A stretch of 64,000 nt of DNA from Micromonospora humi (GCF_900090105.1 NZ_FMDM01000016.1:1-64000); one strand, 5' to 3'. Positions 24,433 to 33,020 are shown, counted from the stretch's first letter. The notes: generated from the sequence alone by a model not told the origin. A program made the numbers and translations.

Positions 24433-24630
24433 TTGGAATTGCCCAGCATCGAGATGGCGAAGCCTGGAGGGAGGGCCGAAGCGGGACGAATCCGCCCAGG
24501 ACTCACCACCCTGTGTGGCGAGTGACGGACTCAGCGTCGAGTGCGCTGTTCCCGACGAGCACCATCCCGCCAGGCTTGCCTAACTGCACCACCGCGGCAC
24601 CGCCGGCCGCGACCTTTGGGGAGGTTTCCA
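24433..24630 (+). other. Long untranslated leader with several possible stems
   Basis: No gene is credible here. Short helices can be drawn: GGC-GAA-GCC near 24455, a CCTGG/CCAGG stem closing a smaller GCGG/CCGC stem (about 24464-24512), CCAC/GTGG and GAGT/GACTC near 24520-24545. This is compatible with a structured leader, but I cannot match it to a named riboswitch class. It ends with GGAGG six bases before the GTG at 24631. Confidence 0.3.
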
Positions 24631-24945
24631 GTGATCGCCATCGAGCTCATGGCAACGGCGTCGACCGCCGTCGACCACGCGCTCCACACCCTGGCGTCGA
24701 CTCCACTCGCCGAGCCGGCCCCGAAGGGCATCGACACCGACAACGTCGTCACCTTCTTCGCCAGCAAGGTCGCGCCGATCCTGCTCGCCGTGCTCGGCGT
24801 GATCTTCATCGGCCGAGCCAGCCGGGGTGAGATCTCCAAGGTGCTGACCAGCTCGGCCATCGCCATCATCGGGTTGGCCTTCATCGCCGGCGCGGCCACA
24901 CTCTTCTTCGTCGGCGACTACCTGATCAACCTCATCTTCGAGTAG
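24631..24945 (+). CDS. Small two-helix membrane protein, VirB2/pilin-like position
   Basis: The 104-residue protein has a short N-terminal region and two membrane segments (about residues 48-66 and 73-100) separated by a basic loop, RASRGEISK. Size and topology are those of VirB2/TrbC-type subunits and of small first genes in Gram-positive conjugation operons, but no processing motif is evident. The GTG start has GGAGG at a spacing of six. It is the first gene of the operon, 14 bases before the next. Confidence 0.7.
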   Translation: MIAIELMATASTAVDHALHTLASTPLAEPAPKGIDTDNVVTFFASKVAPILLAVLGVIFIGRASRGEISKVLTSSAIAIIGLAFIAGAATLFFVGDYLINLIFE

Positions 24946-24959
24946 GGCGTTGGGCGACG

Positions 24960-25322
24960 ATGCGGCTGCGCACCGACGACGACATCTACCGGGCACGCCT
25001 GGTCTACCTGGGCCCGCCCGGCTACACCCTTCCCGTCCACCTGCCGTACGCCCAGTACGGCCTGTTCATGCTGCTCGTACCCCTCTACGTGTTCATCCAC
25101 TGGTTGTTCACGCTCCAGGTCGAGCTCTTTCCCGCCTGGGAGATCTCGCTCGCCATCGTGACGACCTCGTTCATCTTCCGGTACGTCGACCCGGACCGGC
25201 CGGCGCGCATGGTCATCCGGACCGCGCTGACCGACTGGCGACGCACCCGGGAGCCGGCCGCCGAGCTGCGGGACCCGCGCCTCGTCGCGAGCCGGATCAG
25301 GATCCGGGAGGAACTGGCATGA
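24960..25322 (+). CDS. TcpE/VirB3-like inner-membrane protein
   Basis: The 120-residue protein has a hydrophilic N-terminus (RTDDDIYRARLVYLGPPGYTLP), two membrane segments (about residues 33-50 and 56-76) and a basic cytoplasmic tail starting YVDPDRPARMV. The small bitopic hairpin directly before a VirB4-type ATPase is the usual place of TcpE/VirB3/PrgI-like proteins. Assignment rests on topology and context rather than strong motifs. Its stop overlaps the next tiny frame. Confidence 0.65.
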   Translation: MRLRTDDDIYRARLVYLGPPGYTLPVHLPYAQYGLFMLLVPLYVFIHWLFTLQVELFPAWEISLAIVTTSFIFRYVDPDRPARMVIRTALTDWRRTREPAAELRDPRLVASRIRIREELA

Positions 25323-25375
25323 CCGGGCGTACACCGACGGTGCAGACGAACGACGCGGGTGAGGCGGTCGCATGA
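25319..25375 (+). CDS. 18-codon overlapping frame linking two secretion genes
   Basis: An ATG overlaps the stop of the VirB3-like gene (ATGA, 25319-25322). The frame runs 18 codons (MTGRTPTVQTNDAGEAVA) and its stop overlaps the ATG of the VirB4-like gene (ATGA, 25372-25375). It may serve only to pass ribosomes between the two genes, or it may be a coincidence of overlapping starts. A functional peptide is not indicated. Confidence 0.4.
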   Translation: MTGRTPTVQTNDAGEAVA

Positions 25376-28300
25376 GTCGCTCTTCCACGCCGGGTTCCCC
25401 GGCCGGGCGCCCGGGCGGGCCGCCCGGTCACCGTGCGCGATCGTTCGACTACCCGGACGTCGAGGAGGTGGACGAGGTCGTCCTGGACCCGGCGCTGGTC
25501 ACCAGCCCCGGGCACGGTCGGGTCGGCGTCTTCCAGCCACCTCGCCCCCTCGCGGCACGCGGCGCGGAACCGCGCGAGCCGGTACGCCCCGACGGCGACA
25601 TCGACTCACCCTTCCTCGACCTGTTCGGCGGCGCGTCACCCCGGGTCCGTCGCCCCGCCGTCCCGCCGGTCACGCCTGCGGAGCCGGTGGTGGCACCGCC
25701 CCGGCGGGGAGTGGGCCGTGACGCCCTGCCGATCCCGCACCAGCCCGTCGCGCCGGTCGAGCCGGCGCCCCCGGTCGAGCCCGAGCCGCCGGTCCGCGAG
25801 CAGACCCCCGGCGTACGCGCGGTCGGGCGGCCCCGGCCGGAGCCCGCGATCGCCGCGCCTCCGACGCCGCCCGCGATCGACCCGCCGCCCGCGACCCGCA
25901 GCCGGGTGCCGCTCCAGGCCGGCGACCGGCTGCCGGCGCTCCGGCCCACCGCCGAGCCGGAGCCGGCCACCGAGCCCGTCGCGGCGCCGGCACCCGCCCA
26001 CCACACCGAGCGGCGGGAGCCGGAACCCGAGCCGGTGGACGCGTACCCGATGCCGGCCGCGCCGTCGCGCGAGGTCGGGCGGCCGGCGCACCGGGAGGTG
26101 ACACCGCCCCGGCAACGCTCCGCCGACCGCCGCGACAAGCCGGCCAAACCGGTCCGGGTCCGCGCCCCGAAGATCAAGTTCGGTGACCGGGACCCGTCGG
26201 TCGAGCTGGCCATCACCGAGATCGCCGGCCACCTCACCTTCACCCCCAACACCGTCACCGCGTGGTATTGGCTGCCCGAGGTGCGCTGGGCGTTCCGCCC
26301 GGACGCGGAACGCGAGGCGCTGCTCTCGGCGATCTCCGAGCAGTACGCCGGCCTGGCCGGCTTCCGCCTGCACCTGCGCCGCACCACCCGCCCCTTCCCC
26401 GCCGACGAGTGGGCCCGCACCATCGACGGGCTCACCGCCGCCCCGCTGCCCGACGTGCCCGGCACCACCGGCTGGGCCGACCACCTGGTCGCCGCCCAGC
26501 GGCACCTGATGTCGGTCAACCATGCCGAGGGCCAGACCTACCTCGGCGTCACGTTCGCCCGCCGGTCCCTCGGCGACTCGCTCACCGAGCGACTGCTGCG
26601 CACGTTCGGCCGGGGCACCGCCGACGGTGAGCGGCGCCGGCTGGGCCGCACCGTCGAGCAGTTCGACGAGGTGCTCGGCGCGTTCGGCATGCGCGGTCGG
26701 CGGGTCAGCGCGCCCGAGCTGGAGTGGCTGCTCTACCGCTCGGTGGCGCTCTGCATGGCGCCGCCCGGCGTGCTCTCCCCGATCACCAACGGCCGGTGGG
26801 AACGCGGCGACCTGCTGGCCCTCACCGAGCAGGTCGAGCGCTACCGCACGCCGTACGGCTCGACGGTCAAGCTGGTCAACCGGATGACCGGCGAGGAACG
26901 GCACGTGGCGGTGCTCGCGGTCGGCCGGATGGAGCCGCTGGAGATCCCCGAGCGGCACGAGCCCTGGCTGCACTTCCACGAGCGGCTGCCGTGGCCGATG
27001 GAACTGTCCACCCGGGTCGACATCCTCGGCCCCAACGACTCCTTCCGGAACCTCGAACACCGGCTCCGGATGATCCGCTCCCAGCAGCTCGACTACGCCG
27101 AGCACGGCATCGACGCGCCGCCCGAGCTGGAGCGGCTGGCCAAGCGGGCGCTGGTGATCGGCGACGAGATGACCACCGGGCTGCCGGTCGACTCGGCCCG
27201 CGCGCACGGCTGGCACCGGATCGCGGTCGGCGGTCGCACCCGGGAGGAGTGCCTGGAACGGGCCCGCCGGCTCATCCAGCTCTACTCCCGCGAGCTGCGG
27301 ATCTCGCTCCAGCATCCGAAGAACCAGGATTGGCTGGCCCGCGAGTTCATCCCCGGTGAGCCGATCGCCAACACCGGCTACGTGCGGCGGATGCCGGTCA
27401 ACCTGCTCGCCGCCGCGCTGCCCCAGGCCGCCAGCACCGTCGGCGACCGGCGCGGCGACCTGATCGGCCGCACCGCCGGCACCTGCCGCCGCCCGGTCTT
27501 CCTCGACCTGCACTTCCCGATGGAGGTCCGCGAGCGATCCGGCCTCGCCGTCTTCGTCGCCGAGCCGGGCGGTGGCAAGTCCACGCTGCTCGGCGCGCTC
27601 GGCTACCTGTCCGCGCGGCGCGGCGTGCAGGTGACGCTGCTCGACCCCTCCGGCCCGCTGGCCCGGCTCTGTGCCATGCCCGAGCTGGCGCCCTACTCAC
27701 GGGTGCTCAACCTGACCGGTTCCGAGCAGGGCACGCTGGCGCCCTACGCGCTGATCCCCACGCCGCTGCGCAGCGAGTTCACCACCGGGCCGGCCGGTGA
27801 CCGCGAGTTCGAGATCGCCGTCTCCAACGCCCGCGCCGAGCGCCGGATGCTGGTGCAGGACATCTGCATGATGCTGGTGCCGCCGCAGGTGGCCCGGGAG
27901 GCGTCCACCGCCACGCTGTTCCGGCACGCGGTGCGCCAGGTGCCGGCCGAGGAGACGTCCACCCTGGACGACGTGGTCACCTGCCTCCAGGGCCTCGACG
28001 ACGACGCCGGGCGCGAGCTGGCGAACCTGCTGCTCGACACCGCCGAGATGCCGCTGGCCATGCTCTTCTTCGGCCGGCCGCCGGAGGGGCTGCTCGGCGC
28101 CGACGCCGCGCTCACCGTGATCACCATGGCCGGGCTCCGGCTCCCCGACCTCAAGATCGAGCGGGAATACTGGTCGGCCGAGGAAGCCCTGGCCCTGCCG
28201 ATGCTGCACACCGCGCACCGACTCGCGGTCCGCCGCTGCTACGGCGGCTCCATGTCCTCCCGCAAGCTCGTCGGCCTGGACGAGGCCCACTTCATGGAGG

Positions 28301-28734
28301 GCTGGCGCTCCGGTCGGTCGTTCCTGGTCCGGCTCGCCCGCGACTCCCGCAAGTGGAATCTGGCCGCGCTCGTCGCCTCGCAGAACCCGAAGGACATCCT
28401 CGGCCTCGACGTGCAGAACCTCGTCTCCACCGTCTTCGTCGGCCGCATCGCCGAGGACAGCGAGATCGCCTCCGAGGCGCTCCGGCTGCTGCGGGTGCCG
28501 GTCGACGACGGCTACGAGGCGACCCTCGCCTCGCTCTCCCAGGCCGACAGCGGCTCGGCGAACCGGCTCGGGTTCCGTGAGTTCGTCATGCGCGACGTCG
28601 ACGGGCGCGTGCAGAAGGTCCGGGTCGACGTGTCGTACGTCGACGGGCTGCTCAAGCACCTGGACACCACCCCCGCCGCGGTCGCCCAGGCCGCCGGGCA
28701 ACTCCCGACCGTGCTGGCTGACCTGGAGGCGTGA
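25372..28734 (+). CDS. VirB4/TraC-like secretion ATPase
   Basis: The 1120-residue cytoplasmic ATPase would power a type IV secretion-like apparatus. The first 265 or so residues are proline-rich and disordered, an unusual extension. The VirB4 N-domain begins near IKFGDRDPSVELAI. The ATPase part has Walker A EPGGGKST (about residues 731-738), DPSGPL, and Walker B LVGLDEAHF (D970, E971). VASQNPKDI near residue 1003 and the C-terminal helical SEALRLLRVP region complete it. Relatives are hexameric. The ATG overlaps the tiny upstream frame, and the VirB6-like gene follows after one base. Confidence 0.88.
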   Translation: MSRSSTPGSPAGRPGGPPGHRARSFDYPDVEEVDEVVLDPALVTSPGHGRVGVFQPPRPLAARGAEPREPVRPDGDIDSPFLDLFGGASPRVRRPAVPPVTPAEPVVAPPRRGVGRDALPIPHQPVAPVEPAPPVEPEPPVREQTPGVRAVGRPRPEPAIAAPPTPPAIDPPPATRSRVPLQAGDRLPALRPTAEPEPATEPVAAPAPAHHTERREPEPEPVDAYPMPAAPSREVGRPAHREVTPPRQRSADRRDKPAKPVRVRAPKIKFGDRDPSVELAITEIAGHLTFTPNTVTAWYWLPEVRWAFRPDAEREALLSAISEQYAGLAGFRLHLRRTTRPFPADEWARTIDGLTAAPLPDVPGTTGWADHLVAAQRHLMSVNHAEGQTYLGVTFARRSLGDSLTERLLRTFGRGTADGERRRLGRTVEQFDEVLGAFGMRGRRVSAPELEWLLYRSVALCMAPPGVLSPITNGRWERGDLLALTEQVERYRTPYGSTVKLVNRMTGEERHVAVLAVGRMEPLEIPERHEPWLHFHERLPWPMELSTRVDILGPNDSFRNLEHRLRMIRSQQLDYAEHGIDAPPELERLAKRALVIGDEMTTGLPVDSARAHGWHRIAVGGRTREECLERARRLIQLYSRELRISLQHPKNQDWLAREFIPGEPIANTGYVRRMPVNLLAAALPQAASTVGDRRGDLIGRTAGTCRRPVFLDLHFPMEVRERSGLAVFVAEPGGGKSTLLGALGYLSARRGVQVTLLDPSGPLARLCAMPELAPYSRVLNLTGSEQGTLAPYALIPTPLRSEFTTGPAGDREFEIAVSNARAERRMLVQDICMMLVPPQVAREASTATLFRHAVRQVPAEETSTLDDVVTCLQGLDDDAGRELANLLLDTAEMPLAMLFFGRPPEGLLGADAALTVITMAGLRLPDLKIEREYWSAEEALALPMLHTAHRLAVRRCYGGSMSSRKLVGLDEAHFMEGWRSGRSFLVRLARDSRKWNLAALVASQNPKDILGLDVQNLVSTVFVGRIAEDSEIASEALRLLRVPVDDGYEATLASLSQADSGSANRLGFREFVMRDVDGRVQKVRVDVSYVDGLLKHLDTTPAAVAQAAGQLPTVLADLEA

Positions 28735-28735
28735 C

Positions 28736-30676
28736 ATGGCGAGGGCCCGGGCACGGATCGCGGCGCTCCTCATCGCTCTCGGCGTACTCGCCGGAGCCAC
28801 GATCTCCTGGCCGCTGATCGGCGCCACACCCGCGTCCGCGGCCGGCCCGACCAACCAGGCACGGGCCGAGCTGTGCAGCACCAAGGAGTGGCAGACCGAC
28901 TTCCGGACCTGCGTCGGTCGACTCAAGGCGGTCAGCGAGGACCAGGTCGAGTGCCGCAACGCGCCGGTCCCCGGCGCGCCGGACTCGGGCCTGGCCGGCT
29001 GGTTCGCGTCCCGGCCCGACTCGGCCAAGCAGCCCGGCCCCAAGGGCCTCTACAGCGACTACGGGTACGCCGGTTACAGCTACACCACGTACGACGTGGA
29101 CGGCGGCTGCGCCTCGTCGGTGCTCCATCCGGACTACCGCTTCACCACCATGGTGGCGAACGGCGAGTTCATGTTCGCCAACGCGGTGATCGGCGCGTCG
29201 AACGCGCTGCGGGAACGCGCATGGGATCCCCGGACCATGTGGCGCTGGGCGGACCCGCTGGTGGAGCAGGCCACCAAGGCGGTCTACCAGAAGGTGTTCA
29301 GCGTCTTCGGGATCATCACCATCTGCGTGGTGGGCCTCTACCTGCTCTGGCGCTCCCGCCAGTCGGACATGAGCAACGCGATGACCACTGCCGGCTGGGC
29401 CATTCTGGTGATGGTGGCGGTGACCGCGTTGGCCGCCTGGCCGGTGAAGTCCGCGAACATCGCCGACAGCACGCTGATCACCACGCTCGGCGTCGTGCAC
29501 GACGCGGTCGGCCCTGCCACCAGAGACATCCCGCCGGACAAGTGCGTCCTGCCCAACCCGAGCGCCTGTGTCGACAAGCGTCCGCCGGCCGTGCGGGCCA
29601 GTGACACCGCGACCGAGACCATGCTCTACCGCAACTGGCTGCGGGGCGTGCTCGGCTCGGCGGACAGCGCGACCGCGAAGAAGTACGGCCCGGCCCTCTA
29701 CGACGCCAAGTCGCTGACCTGGGTGGAGTCGGAGAAGCTCCGCCAGAACCCGGCGACGCGTGAGGCCACTATCAAGGCCAAGCAGCAGCAGTGGGCCCGG
29801 GTCGCCGAGCAGATCAAGTCGGAGGACCCGGAGGCGTACGAGTATCTCCAGGGCACCAAGGACATGGACCGGATCGGGGCCGGCTTCATCGCGGTCCTGG
29901 CCTCGCTGCTCTTCGCCATGTTCGACCTGACCGCGTCGGTGCTGGTGCTGCTCGGCTTCCTGATCTTCCGGTGGGCGGTGATCGCCGCGCCGATCCTCGG
30001 CACCGTCGGCCTGATGCGCCCGGCCAGCGCCGGGCTGCGCCGGCTCGCCAACGCCGTGGTGGCCGCCGTGTTCAACATCGCCATCTTCGGCACCGGCGCG
30101 GCCATCTACCTCTTCGCCGTCGATCTGATCATGAACACGGCCACGCTTCCCGGCTGGCTCCAGGTGGTCCTGGTCTGGCTCTGCGGCGTGGTGGGGTGGC
30201 TGCTGCTGCGGCCGTACCGGCGGATCACCCAGCTCGGCGGCAAGGACAGCAGCGAGGCGGTCAGCTCGGCCGGCTCCTGGCACCGCCGGTTCTTCCGCGA
30301 CATGCGGGTCGCCGCACGGCTGGACGTGGCCGAACCCGGCGGCACCAACGAGCCAGCACTCGGCCGGCGGCGTGGCATCGCGGCCGACCAGCGCAGCCTG
30401 CGGCCGGAAGCCCGGCACGAGGATCCGGCGCACGCCGCCACGACCGTCGAACGGGAACGCCCGGACGGGCGGGAACGGCCGGAGGAGGCGCCCGCGACCG
30501 AGCGCCGGGGTGGGCGTCCCACCGCCGCTCCCCGACCGCGCCGGGCACCGACCACCTGGACCGAGCCGGACGTGCCCGAGGAGGCACCCTCCTACGCCGT
30601 CTACCGGCCGGACTCGGCGGACCGCGGCACGCCCGCGGCGCGGCCGGCGCCGCGGATCCGCTCCGAGGCCAGGTGA
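28736..30676 (+). CDS. VirB6/TrbL-like polytopic membrane protein
   Basis: The 646-residue protein starts with a signal peptide (cleavage near TPASAAG). An extracytoplasmic region of about 150 residues with several cysteines follows, then membrane segments near 190-210, 222-242, 383-400, 402-425, 442-465 and 470-490. A long R/E/P-rich cytoplasmic tail closes it. This matches VirB6/TrbL/TcpH proteins that form the inner-membrane channel. A large hydrophilic loop (DIPPDKCVLPNP onward) separates the two membrane groups. Family assignment is by topology and gene order. Confidence 0.75.
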   Translation: MARARARIAALLIALGVLAGATISWPLIGATPASAAGPTNQARAELCSTKEWQTDFRTCVGRLKAVSEDQVECRNAPVPGAPDSGLAGWFASRPDSAKQPGPKGLYSDYGYAGYSYTTYDVDGGCASSVLHPDYRFTTMVANGEFMFANAVIGASNALRERAWDPRTMWRWADPLVEQATKAVYQKVFSVFGIITICVVGLYLLWRSRQSDMSNAMTTAGWAILVMVAVTALAAWPVKSANIADSTLITTLGVVHDAVGPATRDIPPDKCVLPNPSACVDKRPPAVRASDTATETMLYRNWLRGVLGSADSATAKKYGPALYDAKSLTWVESEKLRQNPATREATIKAKQQQWARVAEQIKSEDPEAYEYLQGTKDMDRIGAGFIAVLASLLFAMFDLTASVLVLLGFLIFRWAVIAAPILGTVGLMRPASAGLRRLANAVVAAVFNIAIFGTGAAIYLFAVDLIMNTATLPGWLQVVLVWLCGVVGWLLLRPYRRITQLGGKDSSEAVSSAGSWHRRFFRDMRVAARLDVAEPGGTNEPALGRRRGIAADQRSLRPEARHEDPAHAATTVERERPDGRERPEEAPATERRGGRPTAAPRPRRAPTTWTEPDVPEEAPSYAVYRPDSADRGTPAARPAPRIRSEAR

Positions 30677-30679
30677 CAC

Positions 30680-31231
30680 GTGCGACGGGCGGTGGAATTC
30701 CTCTTCACCCGGGTCCTGCGGTCCCGGCTCGGCGTCGCGCTGGTGATCGCCGTCCTGGTCTTCGGGGTGATCGGCGCGGCCCGGCTCGTCTCCGGGCCCG
30801 GCGAGCCGGGCACCGGCGTGGCCGTCCGCCCCACCCAGCCGATCAGCACGGCGGACCCGGAAGCCGGTGAGGACGGGGTGCTGTCCAGCCCGCCGGCCGC
30901 GGTCGCCCCGCGGACCCGCCCGGGTGAGCCCACGCCCCAGCAGGTCGCCGCGCGCTTCACCACCGCGTGGCTGACCGGCCCGGGCAGCACCGCCGAGGCC
31001 TGGCAGGCTCGACTCCGCCCGCTGTCCAGCCCCGCGCTGGTGGAGAAAATGACCGGGGCCGACCCGGAGACCGTCCCCGCGCAGCGGACCACCGGCCCGC
31101 CGACGCTGCGCCCCCGCACCGAGTCCTTCGTGGAGGCGTCCATCCCGCTGGACAGCGGCACGCTCCGGCTCGAACTGGTCGCCCCGGACGGACCGTGGCT
31201 GGTGGACGCGGTCGATTGGGAGCGCTCGTGA
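30680..31231 (+). CDS. VirB8/TcpC-like bitopic protein
   Basis: The 183-residue protein has one membrane segment (about residues 15-36), a P/T-rich linker and an extracytoplasmic domain. That domain starts TPQQVAARFTTAWLTGPGS and ends VAPDGPWLVDAVDWERS. The shape fits the NTF2-like domain of TcpC/VirB8 conjugation proteins, which normally has a tryptophan-rich start and a strand ending in W. The GTG start lies after a 3-base gap, and the stop overlaps the hydrolase start (GTGA). Confidence 0.7.
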   Translation: MRRAVEFLFTRVLRSRLGVALVIAVLVFGVIGAARLVSGPGEPGTGVAVRPTQPISTADPEAGEDGVLSSPPAAVAPRTRPGEPTPQQVAARFTTAWLTGPGSTAEAWQARLRPLSSPALVEKMTGADPETVPAQRTTGPPTLRPRTESFVEASIPLDSGTLRLELVAPDGPWLVDAVDWERS

Positions 31232-32403
31232 GCACCGGGCCGGCCGTCGTCGCGCGGGCTCGCCGCAAGCTGCGCCTCGGCGTGCTGGCCACCGCGGTCA
31301 CCGCCGTGCTCGCGCTGCTCTGCTGCGTCGGCGGCGCCGGCGCGTTCCTCCTCACCGAGCTGGGCGGCGACCCGGAGGACCCGAAGCTCGCCGGCCTGAG
31401 CTGCGACCCTGCCTATCAGGTGAACCTGACCGGGGACATGCCGCACTTCGCCGACTACGGCGAGAGCCAGCTGCGCAACGCCGCCGTCATCATCAAGGTC
31501 GGTCAGGACATGAAGCTCCCCGCCCGCGGCTGGGTGATCGCGCTGGCCACCGCGATGCAGGAGTCCGCCCTGCGGAACCTGGCCAACAGCACGGTGCCGG
31601 CATCGCTGGCCCTGCCGCACGAGGGGGTCGGCGCCGACCACGACTCGGTGGGCCTGTTCCAGCAGCGGCCCGGTTGGGGCAGCGTCGAGCAGCGGATGAC
31701 GCCCTCGTACGCGGCCCGCAAGTTCTACCAGAAAATGGCGAAGGTGCCGAACTGGCAGCAGCGACCGCTCAGTGTGGTGGCCCAGCGGGTGCAGGTCAGC
31801 GCGTTTCCCGACGCGTACGCCAAGCACGAGGGCCTGGCCGGGCGGATCGTCGACGCGCTCGCCGGTGGAGCGGCCCGGACCGTCGAGATCGCCGGTAAGG
31901 CCGTCTGCGACGCCGCTGCCGGCACCCGGATCGCCGCCTCCGGCTGGACCGCGCCGCTGCCCGGCGGCGTGGTGTCCGGCTTCCGCACCGAGGCCCGCCC
32001 GAGCCACGACGGCGTGGACCTGGCCGCCGGCAAGCGGACCCCGATCCACGCCGCGTCGGCGGGGCGGGTGCTGGTGTCCAAGTGCGACCCCGACCACGCC
32101 GGTCGGCGGGACTGCGACCGGGACGGCTGGCCGGACAAGGGCGGCTGCGGCTGGTTCGTGGACATCCTGCACGCCGAGGGGTTCATCACCCGCTACTGCC
32201 ACATGATCGAACGACCCCGGGTCCGCCCGGGCCAGCAGGTCGCGGCCGGCGAGGTGATCGGGCTCTCCGGCACCAGCGGCAACTCCTCCGGCCCGCACCT
32301 GCACTTCGAGGTGCACCACGACAGCGACCGGTCCAGCCGCAGCGCCGAGAACCCGGTGCCGTTCATGCGCGAACGGGGCGCGCCCCTGGGCGAGACCGAG
32401 TGA
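31228..32403 (+). CDS. Membrane-anchored two-domain peptidoglycan hydrolase (lysozyme-like plus M23 peptidase)
   Basis: The 391-residue protein carries an N-terminal membrane anchor (about residues 18-40) and two wall-cutting domains outside the cell. The first, about 70-210, is lysozyme-like with a probable catalytic glutamate E112 in ATAMQESALRN, then SVGLFQQRPGWGS. The second is an M23/LytM endopeptidase with zinc ligands H260 and D264 (SHDGVDLAAG) and the H357-L-H359 motif. Such hydrolases open the wall for type IV secretion machines in Gram-positive bacteria (VirB1, TcpG, CwlT). A cysteine-rich insert, CDPDHAGRRDCDRDG, is unusual. Confidence 0.9.
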   Translation: MSTGPAVVARARRKLRLGVLATAVTAVLALLCCVGGAGAFLLTELGGDPEDPKLAGLSCDPAYQVNLTGDMPHFADYGESQLRNAAVIIKVGQDMKLPARGWVIALATAMQESALRNLANSTVPASLALPHEGVGADHDSVGLFQQRPGWGSVEQRMTPSYAARKFYQKMAKVPNWQQRPLSVVAQRVQVSAFPDAYAKHEGLAGRIVDALAGGAARTVEIAGKAVCDAAAGTRIAASGWTAPLPGGVVSGFRTEARPSHDGVDLAAGKRTPIHAASAGRVLVSKCDPDHAGRRDCDRDGWPDKGGCGWFVDILHAEGFITRYCHMIERPRVRPGQQVAAGEVIGLSGTSGNSSGPHLHFEVHHDSDRSSRSAENPVPFMRERGAPLGETE

Positions 32404-32413
32404 GGTCCCGCCG

Positions 32414-33013
32414 ATGAGCAACCCGCTTCCCGATCCCTTCGCGGACCGGCCCGACTGGGCTCCGCTGCCGCCCCGCCCGATCGACGTCGTGCCCGCCGTC
32501 GGCGGGGCGGAGCTACGCGGTCGGCGTGTGCTGGTCGGCCTGCCCGGCCTCGGCTGGCGCGGTGACCTGCGGGCCGACGAGCGGGTGGTCCAGGGCAGCC
32601 GCACCTACGTGCCGGTCATCCCGGAGCACGAGTGGTACCGGGCCGAGTCCGAGCAGGTTGAGGTGTTCGCACCGCTCGTGCCGGTGGAACGCGTCTGGGT
32701 CGAGACGGTCGGTGAACGCCGGCCGCCCCCGGCTCCCACCGGGTCGAGCATCCGGCTGGTCTCGCTCGACGTGCCGACCCGCCGTCCGCCGACGCCGGTG
32801 TTCGAGGCCGACGCGGTGACCGGTCGGCGGGTGGTGCACGTGGACGGCGGCGCGGAGCGACGCGACCTGCGCGCGGTCACCGAGACCTACTCGGGCGCCG
32901 ACGGCGACATCTGCGTCCGGGTGGCGCCGGAACTGGAGTGGTACCGCTGGGCCTGGCGCGGCCAGGCGCCCACCACCCTGGAAGTGCCGGTCCACCTGCT
33001 CTGGCTGGAATAG
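32414..33013 (+). CDS. Unknown protein with two related beta-rich units
   Basis: The 199-residue soluble protein has no signal peptide. Two halves look related. RGDLRADERV..GSRTYVPVIPEHEWYRA near residues 57-85 parallels RRDLRAVTETY..GDICVRVAPELEWYRW near 152-180. Each is followed by a VPVE/VPVH strand ending in W-x-E. I do not recognise the family. It closes the plus-strand operon, 10 bases after the hydrolase, so a role with the secretion-like machine is plausible but unproven. Confidence 0.7.
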   Translation: MSNPLPDPFADRPDWAPLPPRPIDVVPAVGGAELRGRRVLVGLPGLGWRGDLRADERVVQGSRTYVPVIPEHEWYRAESEQVEVFAPLVPVERVWVETVGERRPPPAPTGSSIRLVSLDVPTRRPPTPVFEADAVTGRRVVHVDGGAERRDLRAVTETYSGADGDICVRVAPELEWYRWAWRGQAPTTLEVPVHLLWLE

Positions 33014-33020
33014 ACGGACC

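Noticed and set aside
24433..24630. c-di-AMP (ydaO) riboswitch
   Set aside because: GGGACGAATCCGCC loosely recalls part of the class, but the conserved GGGTGAATC and later CCCG...GCTAACC elements are absent.
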